NCBI GenBank assembly: GCA_964525675.1
Contig: CAZGJW010000024.1
Location: forward strand, 1-29,576
Direction: 5' to 3'
Length of the DNA: 29,576 bases
From: CAYSRJ01 sp964525675
Lineage (GTDB): Bacteria > Spirochaetota > B62-G9 > DRHN01
Shown: in pieces, positions 7,612 to 15,456 of the stretch
How the letters are laid out: each line of letters begins with the position of its first letter
How positions within the stretch are numbered: the stretch's first letter is position 1
Position numbers and translations under genes: made by a program
Notes under the pieces: generated by a model
The model's database searches: none
The model's input: only the letters and a program-made list of their open reading frames with translations
Told to the model about the DNA's origin: nothing

Positions 7612-9045
7612 ATGAATATGAAAGCAATGCTGAAGTCGAAGGCAGTGGCAATCGGTGCTAAAACAGCCTTGAAACTCATGACAACCGTGTCTGAGGACAG
7701 ATGGATGAAGATCGTCCATCCGATTATTGCCCGTCAGACGATGCCCGAGGCCGCTGTTATGCTCAATCTTATGCTCAGACGGCTGCATCTGGGATTTCCG
7801 ACACTTTCAAAAAATGTGAAGGAGAAGTTCGTACAGAACTTCATTGTAAAACCGTATACCACATACAGTCCGCGGAGGAGTGCATACCTGGAGGAGACTG
7901 GTGAGTACACACCTTCTCTGCTTGTTATCAGCCCTTCGATGAAATGCAACTTGCACTGCTACGGCTGTTACGCAGGTGATTACAAAAAGGCCGACGACCT
8001 TTCCATCGAGGTTGTTAACAGGATAATAAATGAGGCAAAGGAGCTCGGGATATTCTTCTTTGTTATATCGGGCGGCGAGCCGAACATGTGGCCCCACCTG
8101 GTCGAGATGCTCGAAACCCATGATGATGCCATCTTCCAGATTTACACCAACGGTACGCTTATCGACGACAAGAGGGCGGATGAGTTCGCTCGCCTGGGCA
8201 ATGCGCTTCCTTGCATCAGTGTGGAAGGGTTTGAAAAGGAGACGGATGAAAGAAGAGGAAAGGGAACATTTCAGAAGATTTCGGATGCTATGGACAGGCT
8301 CAGGGAGAAGGGGGTCATATTCGGATTCTCGGCAACAGCCACGAGGGAAAACAACGAGTTCATCGTAAGCGACGAATTCATAGATTACTACATCGATAAG
8401 GGCTTCTATATCGGGTGGTATTTCAACTATATTCCAATAGGCAAAAAGCCGAATCTCGACCTCATGCCTACACCGGAGCAGCGCAACTATCGGAGGAAAA
8501 AGATCATCGAGCTCAGAGACAGAAAACAGGTCGTTGTCGCCGATTTCTGGAACGACGGCATACTCACCAACGGCTGTCTTGCGGGCGGCTATGAGTACCT
8601 CCATATCATATCAAACGGCGATGTCGAACCCTGTGTGTTCTGCCATTTTGCCGCTGACAACATCAAGGAGAAGAGCCTTCGTGAGGTGCTTCAGTCCGAC
8701 TTCTTCAAGGCGTTCAGGAAAAAACGCCCGTACAATGATAACCTGCTTCTGCCCTGCACCATAATCGACAACCCGCACATTCTCAGAGAAGTGGTGGAAG
8801 AGGGCGGCGCGCACCCGACGCACCCGGGTTCCGAATCTATTATCACCACCCTTGCACCTGCTATCGATGAGTATGCGAAGGCATACGGTGAGGTTGCGAA
8901 CAGGGCCTGGGAAGAGGAGTATGAAAACAATACCTACAGGGGCCACCTTTCCTTTATCGATGAGCTTATAAACGGGAAGCTTCGAAACTCGAAAAACGGA
9001 AAGTCTAACCAGAAGAAGAAAAAGAAAGAGAAAGTTTTGGTCTGA
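7612..9045 (+). CDS. Radical SAM protein with SPASM-like C-terminal cysteine domain
   Basis: The N-terminal segment (about 75 aa, basic and helical) precedes a radical SAM core. The [4Fe-4S]/SAM motif is KCNLHCYGC (CxxxCxxC, near residue 112-119) and the SAM-amino motif is ISGGEPNMW. Later Cys clusters NGCLAGG, VEPCVFC and LLPC suggest a SPASM/twitch-type domain holding an extra Fe-S cluster. The tail is Lys-rich. SPASM proteins modify peptides or enzymes, or activate other substrates by 5'-deoxyadenosyl radical chemistry; the substrate here is not evident. No small precursor-peptide gene other than the RHH gene is near. ATG 7612 is chosen because a G-rich site (7597-7603) is spaced properly; GTG 7603 is in frame but overlaps it. 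Confidence 0.85.
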   Translation: MNMKAMLKSKAVAIGAKTALKLMTTVSEDRWMKIVHPIIARQTMPEAAVMLNLMLRRLHLGFPTLSKNVKEKFVQNFIVKPYTTYSPRRSAYLEETGEYTPSLLVISPSMKCNLHCYGCYAGDYKKADDLSIEVVNRIINEAKELGIFFFVISGGEPNMWPHLVEMLETHDDAIFQIYTNGTLIDDKRADEFARLGNALPCISVEGFEKETDERRGKGTFQKISDAMDRLREKGVIFGFSATATRENNEFIVSDEFIDYYIDKGFYIGWYFNYIPIGKKPNLDLMPTPEQRNYRRKKIIELRDRKQVVVADFWNDGILTNGCLAGGYEYLHIISNGDVEPCVFCHFAADNIKEKSLREVLQSDFFKAFRKKRPYNDNLLLPCTIIDNPHILREVVEEGGAHPTHPGSESIITTLAPAIDEYAKAYGEVANRAWEEEYENNTYRGHLSFIDELINGKLRNSKNGKSNQKKKKKEKVLV

Positions 9046-9261
9046 GTTGCAATTCCCGTTCAGGGTCCGACATTTGTGTTATGGCGGTATGAAACAGGTT
9101 TTGGGGTAGTGTCCATAAGTGAAAAGGGGGTACGCGCCGGGTTATGAACCGCAGTTGGCACAGTTATTACTCGAACAGCTTCCGCATGAGGAACCTGATC
9201 AGCAGGATTATTAAAATGTTTTTTTAAGCCATCAAATCGATAACCGGCCACACCGCAATTA

Positions 9262-9960
9262 TCATAGGCCGCCGTTTCCTTCCTTTCCCACCATCTTTTC
9301 GATGACTCTGATCCAGGAGTCCCGCTCGTGACCGAACCCTTCCGAGGAAAAACGGTAATCATGTTTTCGCTGAAATTCCTTCAATTCACCAATCAGCTCC
9401 CGCATCTTCTTAAGCTCAGAATAAAGGAGTTCCCGTACCTGGGAGTCGTCGTTTTTTAAATGTGCTATTAAATCAATGAGATGAACCAGGCACAGTCCTG
9501 ACGATTGCTCATAGAGTTTGTTGAATTCGCTGTCTCCGATACTTCCAATAAAGGTAACGATATTGCGTTCAATAATCTTTTTTTCCAGGCGGCAAACAGG
9601 ACATGATTTCTTGATATTCTGTGTGTAGCTTTTTATCCCGCTGACAAAAGGATCGCTTTTAATATCTTTTATGTTCCTGGCGGATTTGATCATATTTTCG
9701 ATACTCATTACCATGCCTCCCAGCAGATCTTCATAAATGATGCTCAGTCCGAGCCCGTCTCCGATCTCTTTCAGCTGCCAGGCATGCCTGCTGCAGAAAC
9801 CGTTTGTCTCCCTGAGTTTTTTCCGTACTCCCGGATCATTTACGCTTTCGTACAGGAAAGAAACCATATATTTTCGAACATTTTTACGAAGCAGGGTACA
9901 GATAGGGCACCCCTTTGCTTTGAGAGCCTCGAGGAGGTTGTAATAGGTGAGATGTTTCAT
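9262..9960 (-). CDS. DUF6062-like protein with paired CPxC motifs
   Basis: The 232-aa product has two similar halves. Each contains CP-x-C (GCPIC near residue 17-21; SCPVC about 80 residues on), followed by a helical stretch and a [GS]-[FL]-C-x-x-H motif (GFCSRHAW and GLCLVHLI). This repeat of Cys and His ligands suggests two metal sites (Zn or Fe-S). The pattern fits the uncharacterised family I know as DUF6062; function is unknown. The open frame extends upstream to 10089 but overlaps the amidohydrolase remnant, so ATG 9960, which begins the family-like MKHLTYYNLLEALKAKG, is taken. No clear Shine-Dalgarno is seen. It lies downstream of the VOC gene and the amidohydrolase remnant on the same strand. 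Confidence 0.65.
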   Translation of the reverse strand: MKHLTYYNLLEALKAKGCPICTLLRKNVRKYMVSFLYESVNDPGVRKKLRETNGFCSRHAWQLKEIGDGLGLSIIYEDLLGGMVMSIENMIKSARNIKDIKSDPFVSGIKSYTQNIKKSCPVCRLEKKIIERNIVTFIGSIGDSEFNKLYEQSSGLCLVHLIDLIAHLKNDDSQVRELLYSELKKMRELIGELKEFQRKHDYRFSSEGFGHERDSWIRVIEKMVGKEGNGGL

Positions 9961-9982
9961 TTTGCACGCAAAAAAAAGTGCC

Positions 9983-10428
9983 CTACAACCCGAGTATCCT
10001 CTCGGCATTTCGAAAAAAGATGAGTTCTTTCTCTTTTCCTCCGGGATAGTGACGTTCGAGGGCGTCGAGAATTGCGCGTACTTCCTCATAAAGAAAAATA
10101 ACGTATTTTGATTCTATATCCGCCGGCATGTGACGGGGCTTCCATGAAAAATCCTCCCGGCAAATATTGGTGTATTCGGTTTCGGTCCATTCCTTCGTTC
10201 CATGCCACAGTGTTATAGGCATGTCCGGCCCGAACAATATATTCTCGGGGGGAATGTTGTCAAAGGCGATAGGGTTTTTTCAATGTCTTCACTGTCCCAG
10301 TCAGGCATCACGCACATAAATGGTGAGAGCTTACCGGCTTTTGCCATTTCAGCGAGGTATTCGTTGTTCGCCATCAGATCAGCTTCCCGGATCGGCCAGG
10401 GAAAACCGGCAATGGCAATAGGCTGCAC
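9983..10428 (-). pseudogene. Amidohydrolase (Amidohydrolase_2 type) remnant, deleted and frameshifted
   Basis: Two fragments in different frames read as one family. The upstream piece (10428 to about 10270) gives AIAGFPWPIREADLMANNEY...LSPFMCVMPDWDSEDIEKT, which resembles the part of the fold after the second strand. The downstream piece (about 10260 to 9983) gives NIPPENILFGPDMPI...KELIFFRNAERILGL, the usual C-terminus. The family N-terminus with its HxH metal motif is absent; a TAA lies just upstream in frame. About 80-100 middle residues are also missing at the frame change near 10260. It cannot be an active metal-dependent hydrolase. It sits between the VOC gene and the DUF6062-like gene. 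Confidence 0.7.
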
Positions 10429-10484
10429 ATCTTACAGTATTAAAATTTCCTTCCATGATCCACAGAGCTCTTTATATCGCGGTA

Positions 10485-10832
10485 TCATTCCTCTTCCGGG
10501 AACCACGCATCCTTTCCCTTGAGATACTCCATAAATTCAACGACCGTACCGTCCTTATATTCGAAGAATCCGACCCGCACAAACTCTCCCACGACCCACG
10601 GCTCGATCAGCACCTTAAGTCCCTTTGACGCCTCTTCGATACTATCGACCCTGAACGCGATGTGTGCCCTTTTCTTGATTGCATCAGGCACACTGCTGTC
10701 GGGCTCATAACGGAGCCATTCAACGTGGAATGGATGCTCCTTTGGACTTGTTACCCAGCACCGGGACGCCTCCACCCAGCTCTCCCCCTCTTTTTTTTCA
10801 GTCGTTTTCATGCCGACATGATCAAACTCCAT
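10485..10832 (-). CDS. VOC (glyoxalase/bleomycin-resistance fold) family protein
   Basis: The 115-aa protein opens with MEFDHVGMKTTEK and continues with HIAFRVDSIEEASKGLK, VLIEPWVVGEFVRVGFFEYKDGTVVEFMEYL. This is the beta-alpha-beta-beta-beta pattern of a VOC module, with likely metal-ligand positions at His5, His58 and the late Glu in VVEFME. VOC enzymes include lactoylglutathione lyases, epimerases and dioxygenases, and the reaction cannot be assigned here. It may once have worked with the adjacent amidohydrolase, now deleted. GGAGGA immediately upstream of ATG 10832 on the minus strand is a good ribosome binding site. Repeat copy A begins 110 bases upstream. Confidence 0.75.
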   Translation of the reverse strand: MEFDHVGMKTTEKKEGESWVEASRCWVTSPKEHPFHVEWLRYEPDSSVPDAIKKRAHIAFRVDSIEEASKGLKVLIEPWVVGEFVRVGFFEYKDGTVVEFMEYLKGKDAWFPEEE

Positions 10833-10942
10833 ATATCTCCTCCGATCGAGAATGTAGTTTACGGTAATTTTAAACGCATGATTATTTTCTTGAATAACTT
10901 TATTTTGAATTTTTACTATTTATGTCAGAGTGTTTATATCAA

Positions 10943-11122
10943 TTATGGTTTTATCCATTAGAATTCTGGCCTAGCGAAGCGATGTCTTTTCCTTTTGTAC
11001 CAGAATTTCGAATACAAATGACTATATTATACTACATTGCCGTAATATTACATACTTTAGGTAAAAACCATTAGGCAAGTGTCGGTTTGAATCGTTAAAG
11101 TTTGGAAGTTCACTTGCCTATT
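10943..11122 (-). repeat. Modular hairpin element, copy A (inverted)
   Basis: Read on the minus strand, the element runs from 11122 to 10943. It has a hairpin with arms TAGGCAAGTG and CACTTGCCTA around a loop of about 30 bases. ATGGTTTTTACC and an AT-rich core with TATAATATAGTCATTT follow. A second hairpin has arms AATTCTGG and CCAGAATT, and the element ends in ATGGATAAAACCAT. From CCTAATGG to the end (about 133 bases) it is identical to copy B at 21971-22103, while its first hairpin resembles copy C. It has no coding capacity. It lies in the VOC-htrA divergent gap. Confidence 0.85.
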
Positions 11123-11518
11123 ATTTAAAAGTTATATTTATTCATATTTAAATCAATATATTAACTTTTCTTCTAATTCCGCATCACGACACCTAATATA
11201 ACGCCGCGATAACTGTCAATCAACAACTCGAACGATACTGTTTTTCTCCATGCCGCTGTTAGTTAATCGTAGAAACCCACCTGCTTTGCAGGTGGTAGTT
11301 TACTATTTTTTTAATCTTCCCACCTCGTTGTTTAACCTTTCAAAACTGTAATGTTTATGAAAGGTTATGGTAAGTCACACACTTTATATTCTTCTTAGAT
11401 TTAATTCAAGCAGGTATTAAGCAAATATGAGGTGCGATGGTCACGCTTGAATTAATTTAATGCAGTTTAGGAAAAATCACGGCGAAAGAATCGCCAATTC
11501 ACATGAGGAGGAAAACAC
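11123..11518 (+). promoter_or_regulatory. Non-coding leader region upstream of htrA with three hairpins
   Basis: No believable gene lies here. Three structures are visible besides the hairpin with T tract at 11277-11312. The first is a perfect 10-base stem TAACCTTTCA (11333-11342) with TGAAAGGTTA (11358-11367). The second is an 11-base inverted repeat TTAATTCAAGC (11401-11411) with GCTTGAATTAA (11445-11455). The third is a small stem GGCGA-AAGAA-TCGCC (11481-11495) ending 9 bases before the GAGGAGG ribosome binding site of htrA (11505-11511). The last two are placed to act as operator or 5'-UTR structure for htrA. No clear promoter hexamers were identified. Confidence 0.5.
11277..11312 (+). 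terminator. Orphan hairpin with T tract (terminator or IS200/IS605-like end)
   Basis: CCACCTGC (11277-11284), loop TTT, GCAGGTGG (11288-11295), flanked by AAAC and TAGTTT that extend the pairing, then a seven-T run (11306-11312). It has the form of a rho-independent terminator on the plus strand, yet no plus-strand gene precedes it. Similar CCACCTGC/GCAGGTGG hairpins occur at ends of IS200/IS605-family elements, so it may mark a lost insertion or end a small RNA. Confidence 0.45.
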
Positions 11519-13000
11519 GTGAAAAAGAGAAGAACCATGTATTTCGTGATCGCAGCAGCGGCTATAGCTGTTTTATTCCTTTTCACTGCGATGGGTGCAC
11601 TGTCAAACAGGAGTAAGGAAACGGAGGCCGCGCCAGCCCCAACCAAAACCATTGTGATAAAGGACGATGGGGGATTCGCTGGCGCCATAAGTCAGGTCGC
11701 CCAGGAAATGATGCCTGCGGTGGTGCACATCGATATCACGGGGAAAATGGCACAGCAGGCACCGGGCTTCAACCCGTTCGGCACCGATCCGTTTTTCAGA
11801 TACTTTTTTGGCCCCCCGCAGCAACAGCAGCAGGAGGTGCCGATCAGAGCTCTTGGAAGCGGCGTCATTATCAGCAAAGATGGGTACATCATTACCAACA
11901 ACCATGTTGTTGAGCATGCCGACACCATAGATGTGGAGCTCTACGACGGGACAAACCGGCAGGCCAAGCTTATCGGAAAGGACCCGAGCACAGACCTTGC
12001 TGTTGTAAAGATTGAGCCGACTCCCAATATGAAGTACGCACAACTGGGTGATTCGGATGCGGCGAAGGTCGGCCAGTGGGTGATTGCCATAGGCTCACCG
12101 AGGGGATTCGACTGGACCGTCACCGCCGGAATTATCAGCGCGAAGCACAGAAGCGGCATAGGTGCACTCGGTCCGACAGGTTATGAGGATTTCATTCAGA
12201 CCGACGCATCGATCAACCCGGGGAACAGCGGCGGGCCGCTCATCAACCTCGAGGGAGAGGTAATCGGAATAAACTCTCTCATCGTTTCTGCGTCACGGGG
12301 CTCCGAGGGGATGGGATTTGCCGTACCATCGAATATGGCGAAGGAAATCTCTCGGTCTCTCATTGAGCACGGGAAGGTTGTCCGCGGTTACATGGGAGTC
12401 AATATCCAGGACATCACCCCGGAAATGGCCAAGAGCCTCAAACTCGAAAAGGGAACAAAGGGTGTAATAGTTGCCAACGTTCTTCCAGAGGGTCCTGCAG
12501 ACAAAGCCGGTATCGAACAGGGTGACATAGTTATCCGCTTTGACGGAAAAAAGACCGAAAGTGTTGTTCAGCTTCGAAACCTGGTGGCGGCAACCGCTCC
12601 CGGTACAACGGTGAAGGTCGGGGTCTTACGGGACAAAAAAGAGATGGAGATGACTATCAAGATTGGCGATCTCGAGAAGGAGCAAAAAGAAGTGAAGGCC
12701 CAGGTGGGTAACAAAACACTTGGTGTTACAGTTGAAAAGGTCACCCGTGAAACCGCAGGCAAAATCGGCCTTGCAAAGCCGCAGGGTGTTATTATTACCG
12801 ATATTGTTCCCGGTAGCCCTGCGGAAAAAGTCGGCCTTGACAAGGGTGACGTTATATTCAGAGTCAACAATACACCTGTGGACGATCCGAAGACATTCCA
12901 GTCGGTTATTTCCCAGGCGGCGAAAGAGGGAGGTGCCATGCTCCTCGTGAGGGATGTGAGAAGCGGGAGTGTAGGCTACATCACCGTACCGTTGAAGTAA
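11519..13000 (+). CDS. htrA: Do/HtrA-family periplasmic serine protease
   Basis: This protease/chaperone degrades or refolds damaged envelope proteins. The 493-aa protein has an N-terminal membrane segment or signal anchor (residues about 8-26) and a linker. The trypsin-like domain has the catalytic triad His129 (TNNHVVEHAD), Asp159 (STDLAVVK) and Ser237 (PGNSGGPL). Two PDZ domains follow (about 270-370 and 390-490) with substrate-loop motifs such as GYMGVNIQDI and LGVTVEKV. The domain set and length match DegP/DegQ/MucD. GTG 11519 with GAGGAGG seven bases upstream is a strong start. A strong terminator lies at 13167-13214. No CpxR or sigma-E type site was identified. Confidence 0.95.
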   Translation: MKKRRTMYFVIAAAAIAVLFLFTAMGALSNRSKETEAAPAPTKTIVIKDDGGFAGAISQVAQEMMPAVVHIDITGKMAQQAPGFNPFGTDPFFRYFFGPPQQQQQEVPIRALGSGVIISKDGYIITNNHVVEHADTIDVELYDGTNRQAKLIGKDPSTDLAVVKIEPTPNMKYAQLGDSDAAKVGQWVIAIGSPRGFDWTVTAGIISAKHRSGIGALGPTGYEDFIQTDASINPGNSGGPLINLEGEVIGINSLIVSASRGSEGMGFAVPSNMAKEISRSLIEHGKVVRGYMGVNIQDITPEMAKSLKLEKGTKGVIVANVLPEGPADKAGIEQGDIVIRFDGKKTESVVQLRNLVAATAPGTTVKVGVLRDKKEMEMTIKIGDLEKEQKEVKAQVGNKTLGVTVEKVTRETAGKIGLAKPQGVIITDIVPGSPAEKVGLDKGDVIFRVNNTPVDDPKTFQSVISQAAKEGGAMLLVRDVRSGSVGYITVPLK

Positions 13001-13166
13001 AGCGGTACGTGTTCGGTGCCTTTCCCAGTATTGCGGGGAAAGCCCCCATACTGCGGGGGAGGTTCCTTACTGCGGCCAAAACCGGAAGAGATGTTCTTCA
13101 TGGAGGCAAAACTGACGGACCAGTTCTAGCCCACTGTGTGGATGGCGTTCCCCTCCATTCCACGAG

Positions 13167-13214
13167 AGCTGTACTGCTCACCGGTAAAAACCGGGGGCGG
13201 TACAGCTTTTTTTT
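13167..13214 (+). terminator. Rho-independent terminator downstream of htrA
   Basis: An 11-base stem (13167-13177 with 13197-13207, one G-U pair in RNA) encloses an inner CCGG-TAAAAA-CCGG stem, and eight Ts (13207-13214) follow at once. It lies 166 bases after the htrA stop. The 3' region before it has three TA[CT]TGCGG repeats (near 13030, 13050, 13067). The open frame leading into the AEC gene runs straight through this terminator, so that part of the frame is not coding. Confidence 0.85.
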
Positions 13215-13230
13215 CTTCATCTTCGTTTCG

Positions 13231-14145
13231 ATGGCTTCAAACAACGGGTGCTTAAACTTCATTCACTTCTTCTTTACGGTCTTTTCCCGTGATGGTAGAA
13301 TAGCTCTGGTTGTTCGTACGCTTCGCGTCCGAATAATACCGCTGTCAAGTGGCATTATATCCCGAAACCCGTATCGGTTTTTGGGACTCGCGGATCAGAA
13401 GGAGTTTTCAAAGGTTATCATTTTTTCGGGGTCCATAATTCTGTTCATGGGCCTTCTCTCGTTTCCCTTTTCTTTCATGCGGCGCTTTTCAGCGTCGATG
13501 CGTGTTGCGTTTGCACTCTCGCTCATGTTTTACAACAGCGGAAACTACGGGCTTCCGGTTATCGAGCTCGTGTTCGGAAAAAACTCCATGACGAGTTCCA
13601 TACAGATAATGGTCCTTACCACACAGAATATTGTAAACTTCACGCTCGGGATATTTCTCATTGCAAAGGGAAAACACACCTTCAGAGAATCGGCTCGACG
13701 GACACTGCGCTTTCCCATGCTGTATGCCGTTGTCATTGCCTTTGTTCTGCGTGGGTTCCATGTTCCCGTATGGAAGCCCCTGTGGGTGTCCATCGACAGT
13801 ATAGGCGACGCGCTCATTCCTGTCGCACTGATAATGTTAGGGGCTCAGCTTGCGCGCATCCGTTTCACCTCGGGACTGCTCGACCCCATTCTATCCTCTT
13901 TCTGCAGGCTTTTCATCGGTCCACTTATTGCGCTTGCATTGATTGCACTTTTTCGTTTCGATGCAGCAACCGCAAAGACCCTTATCATCTCTTCGAGTAT
14001 GCCCTCTGCCGTGAATACGGCACTTCTCGCTACCGAGTTCGACAACGAACCGCAGTTTGCCACGCAGGCGGTGTTCATCTCAACGCTGTTGAGTATCGTG
14101 ACTGTAAGTGTGACGATATACTGCGCGGCTATTCTGTATCATTAG
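13231..14145 (+). pseudogene. AEC (auxin efflux carrier) family transporter lacking its N-terminus
   Basis: From about 13399 (KEFSKVIIFSGS...) to the stop, the product follows the AEC family. There is a membrane helix, then the signature LMFYNSGNYGLPVIELVFG, an NxxxFTLGIF helix, and five or so further helices including ALIPVALIMLGAQLA and SSSMPSAVNTALLA. Complete AEC carriers are about 300-320 aa with ten helices. Here only about 248 residues match, and the first two helices are absent. The sequence upstream of 13399 has no AEC-like helix in any plus frame and contains the htrA terminator. ATG 13231 is the first start after that terminator but lacks a ribosome binding site. I read this as a 5'-deleted gene; a short functional version cannot be excluded. 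Confidence 0.62.
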
Positions 14146-14306
14146 TGGGAATCTACGGGTATACACGTTCGCGCCAATATGTCCTTCAAAGCTGTTCAAA
14201 GCTGTTGACAAAATTTCGTAAGGCTCGTATGCTTTTCGATGCACAACCTGTAATATGGGTGAACGGGTTTGTATAAAGATAACAGATATTCAGGGGAGGC
14301 ATATAG

Positions 14307-15338
14307 ATGGAATACCGTTTTCTGGGACGAAGTGGCGTGAAGGTCTCATGTCTTGCTCTTGGCTCCCAGACCTTCGGCTGGGTAACCAGCGAACAGGACG
14401 CGCACCGGATGCTGGATTGGTTCGTTGATCTGGGCGGTACCATGATAGACTCTGCCAACATCTACAACGAGGGCGAAGCAGAGCGCATTCTGGGAACCTG
14501 GCTGCGGAAGAGGGGGAGGCGTGACAACCTGGTGGTCACGACCAAGGTGTTCTTTCCAACCGGTGAGGGACCAAACGACACCGGGTTGACCAGGAAACAC
14601 ATACTGGAGCAGATAGACCGAAGTCTGCATCGGATGCAGACGGATTATGTTGACCTCTACCAGATGCATTGCTTTGATCAGTCTACCCCACTTGAAGAGA
14701 CCCTGTCCGCTCTCGACTTGCTGGTGCAGCAGGGGAGAGTCCGGTATCTGGGCGCTTCCAATTTTACCGCTTCGCAACTGGTCAGGGCTCTGATGCTGCA
14801 GCGGATGTCGGGTATGGAGCCTCTGCTGACTTTGCAACCGGAGTACAGTCTTTTAGTACGGGAGACGGAGTGGGAGCTGATACCTCTATGCCTGGAAGAG
14901 GGGCTGGGAGTGCTGCCATGGTCTCCCCTTGCAGGCGGATGGCTGAGCGGCAAGTATGTCAGGGGGCAGAGGCCGCCCCCTGACAGCAGGGTCGGCAGAA
15001 AGGACCGGTGGGACGATCAACCAGAGCAGCGGGAGTCCGAAAGCACCTGGCGGATTGTTGACACTCTCTGGAGTATCGCGGAAAAACACAGCCGAACCCC
15101 TGCACAGGTGGCCCTGAACTGGTTGATGAACAGACCGGGGGTGACCTGCCCCATTATCGGGGCGAGGACCATGGAACAGCTTGAAGAGAATCTGGGGAGC
15201 ACAGGCTGGGACCTGGACCTCGAGGATTTGCAGGCTCTGGAAAGTGCAAGCTCACTTGTCCTCCCATACCCTTTTCGATTTATAAAACGCTATACAAGAC
15301 GGAGGAACGATATTATACCCGGCACCGGTACTGAGTAA
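14307..15338 (+). CDS. Aldo/keto reductase
   Basis: The 343-aa protein is a standard (alpha/beta)8 aldo/keto reductase. It opens with MEYRFLGRSGVKVSCLALGS and shows the catalytic tetrad Asp48 (DSANIY), Tyr53, Lys80 (VVTTKV) and His121 (DLYQMHCFD). The NADPH-binding part comes late (LNWLMNRPGVTCPIIGARTMEQLEENL). It resembles the YghZ/Gpr/Kv-beta-like group of reductases acting on aldehydes or sugar-related carbonyls; the substrate is unknown. AGGGGAGG (14291-14298) is a clear ribosome binding site for ATG 14307. The gene is richer in CTG and GGG codons than its neighbours by eye, which might indicate later acquisition, but this was not measured. Confidence 0.9.
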   Translation: MEYRFLGRSGVKVSCLALGSQTFGWVTSEQDAHRMLDWFVDLGGTMIDSANIYNEGEAERILGTWLRKRGRRDNLVVTTKVFFPTGEGPNDTGLTRKHILEQIDRSLHRMQTDYVDLYQMHCFDQSTPLEETLSALDLLVQQGRVRYLGASNFTASQLVRALMLQRMSGMEPLLTLQPEYSLLVRETEWELIPLCLEEGLGVLPWSPLAGGWLSGKYVRGQRPPPDSRVGRKDRWDDQPEQRESESTWRIVDTLWSIAEKHSRTPAQVALNWLMNRPGVTCPIIGARTMEQLEENLGSTGWDLDLEDLQALESASSLVLPYPFRFIKRYTRRRNDIIPGTGTE

Positions 15339-15456
15339 GCCGAGTCTGTCTTCAGCTGGGAGATTCAAGCGTCCTGATGATATAATCTTGTATTTCTTAC
15401 AACAAAATTATTTCGAGATGTAATTGTGTGAACTCAGCCCAATGACCTTCAGACCA

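Noticed and set aside
7807..8604. Long open frame on the minus strand within the radical SAM gene (265 codons)
   Set aside because: Antisense shadow of a gene with clear motifs; no start signals and no family features.
7331..9045. RiPP (modified peptide) cluster with the small gene as precursor
   Set aside because: The small protein has an RHH fold, not a leader/core layout, and no peptidase or exporter is nearby.
9961..10089. N-terminal extension of the DUF6062-like gene
   Set aside because: It overlaps the amidohydrolase C-terminal fragment in another frame, and the family N-terminus begins at 9960.
13009..13230. N-terminal coding extension of the AEC transporter
   Set aside because: It passes through a strong terminator with eight Ts and has no transporter-like helix; treated as a chance open frame.
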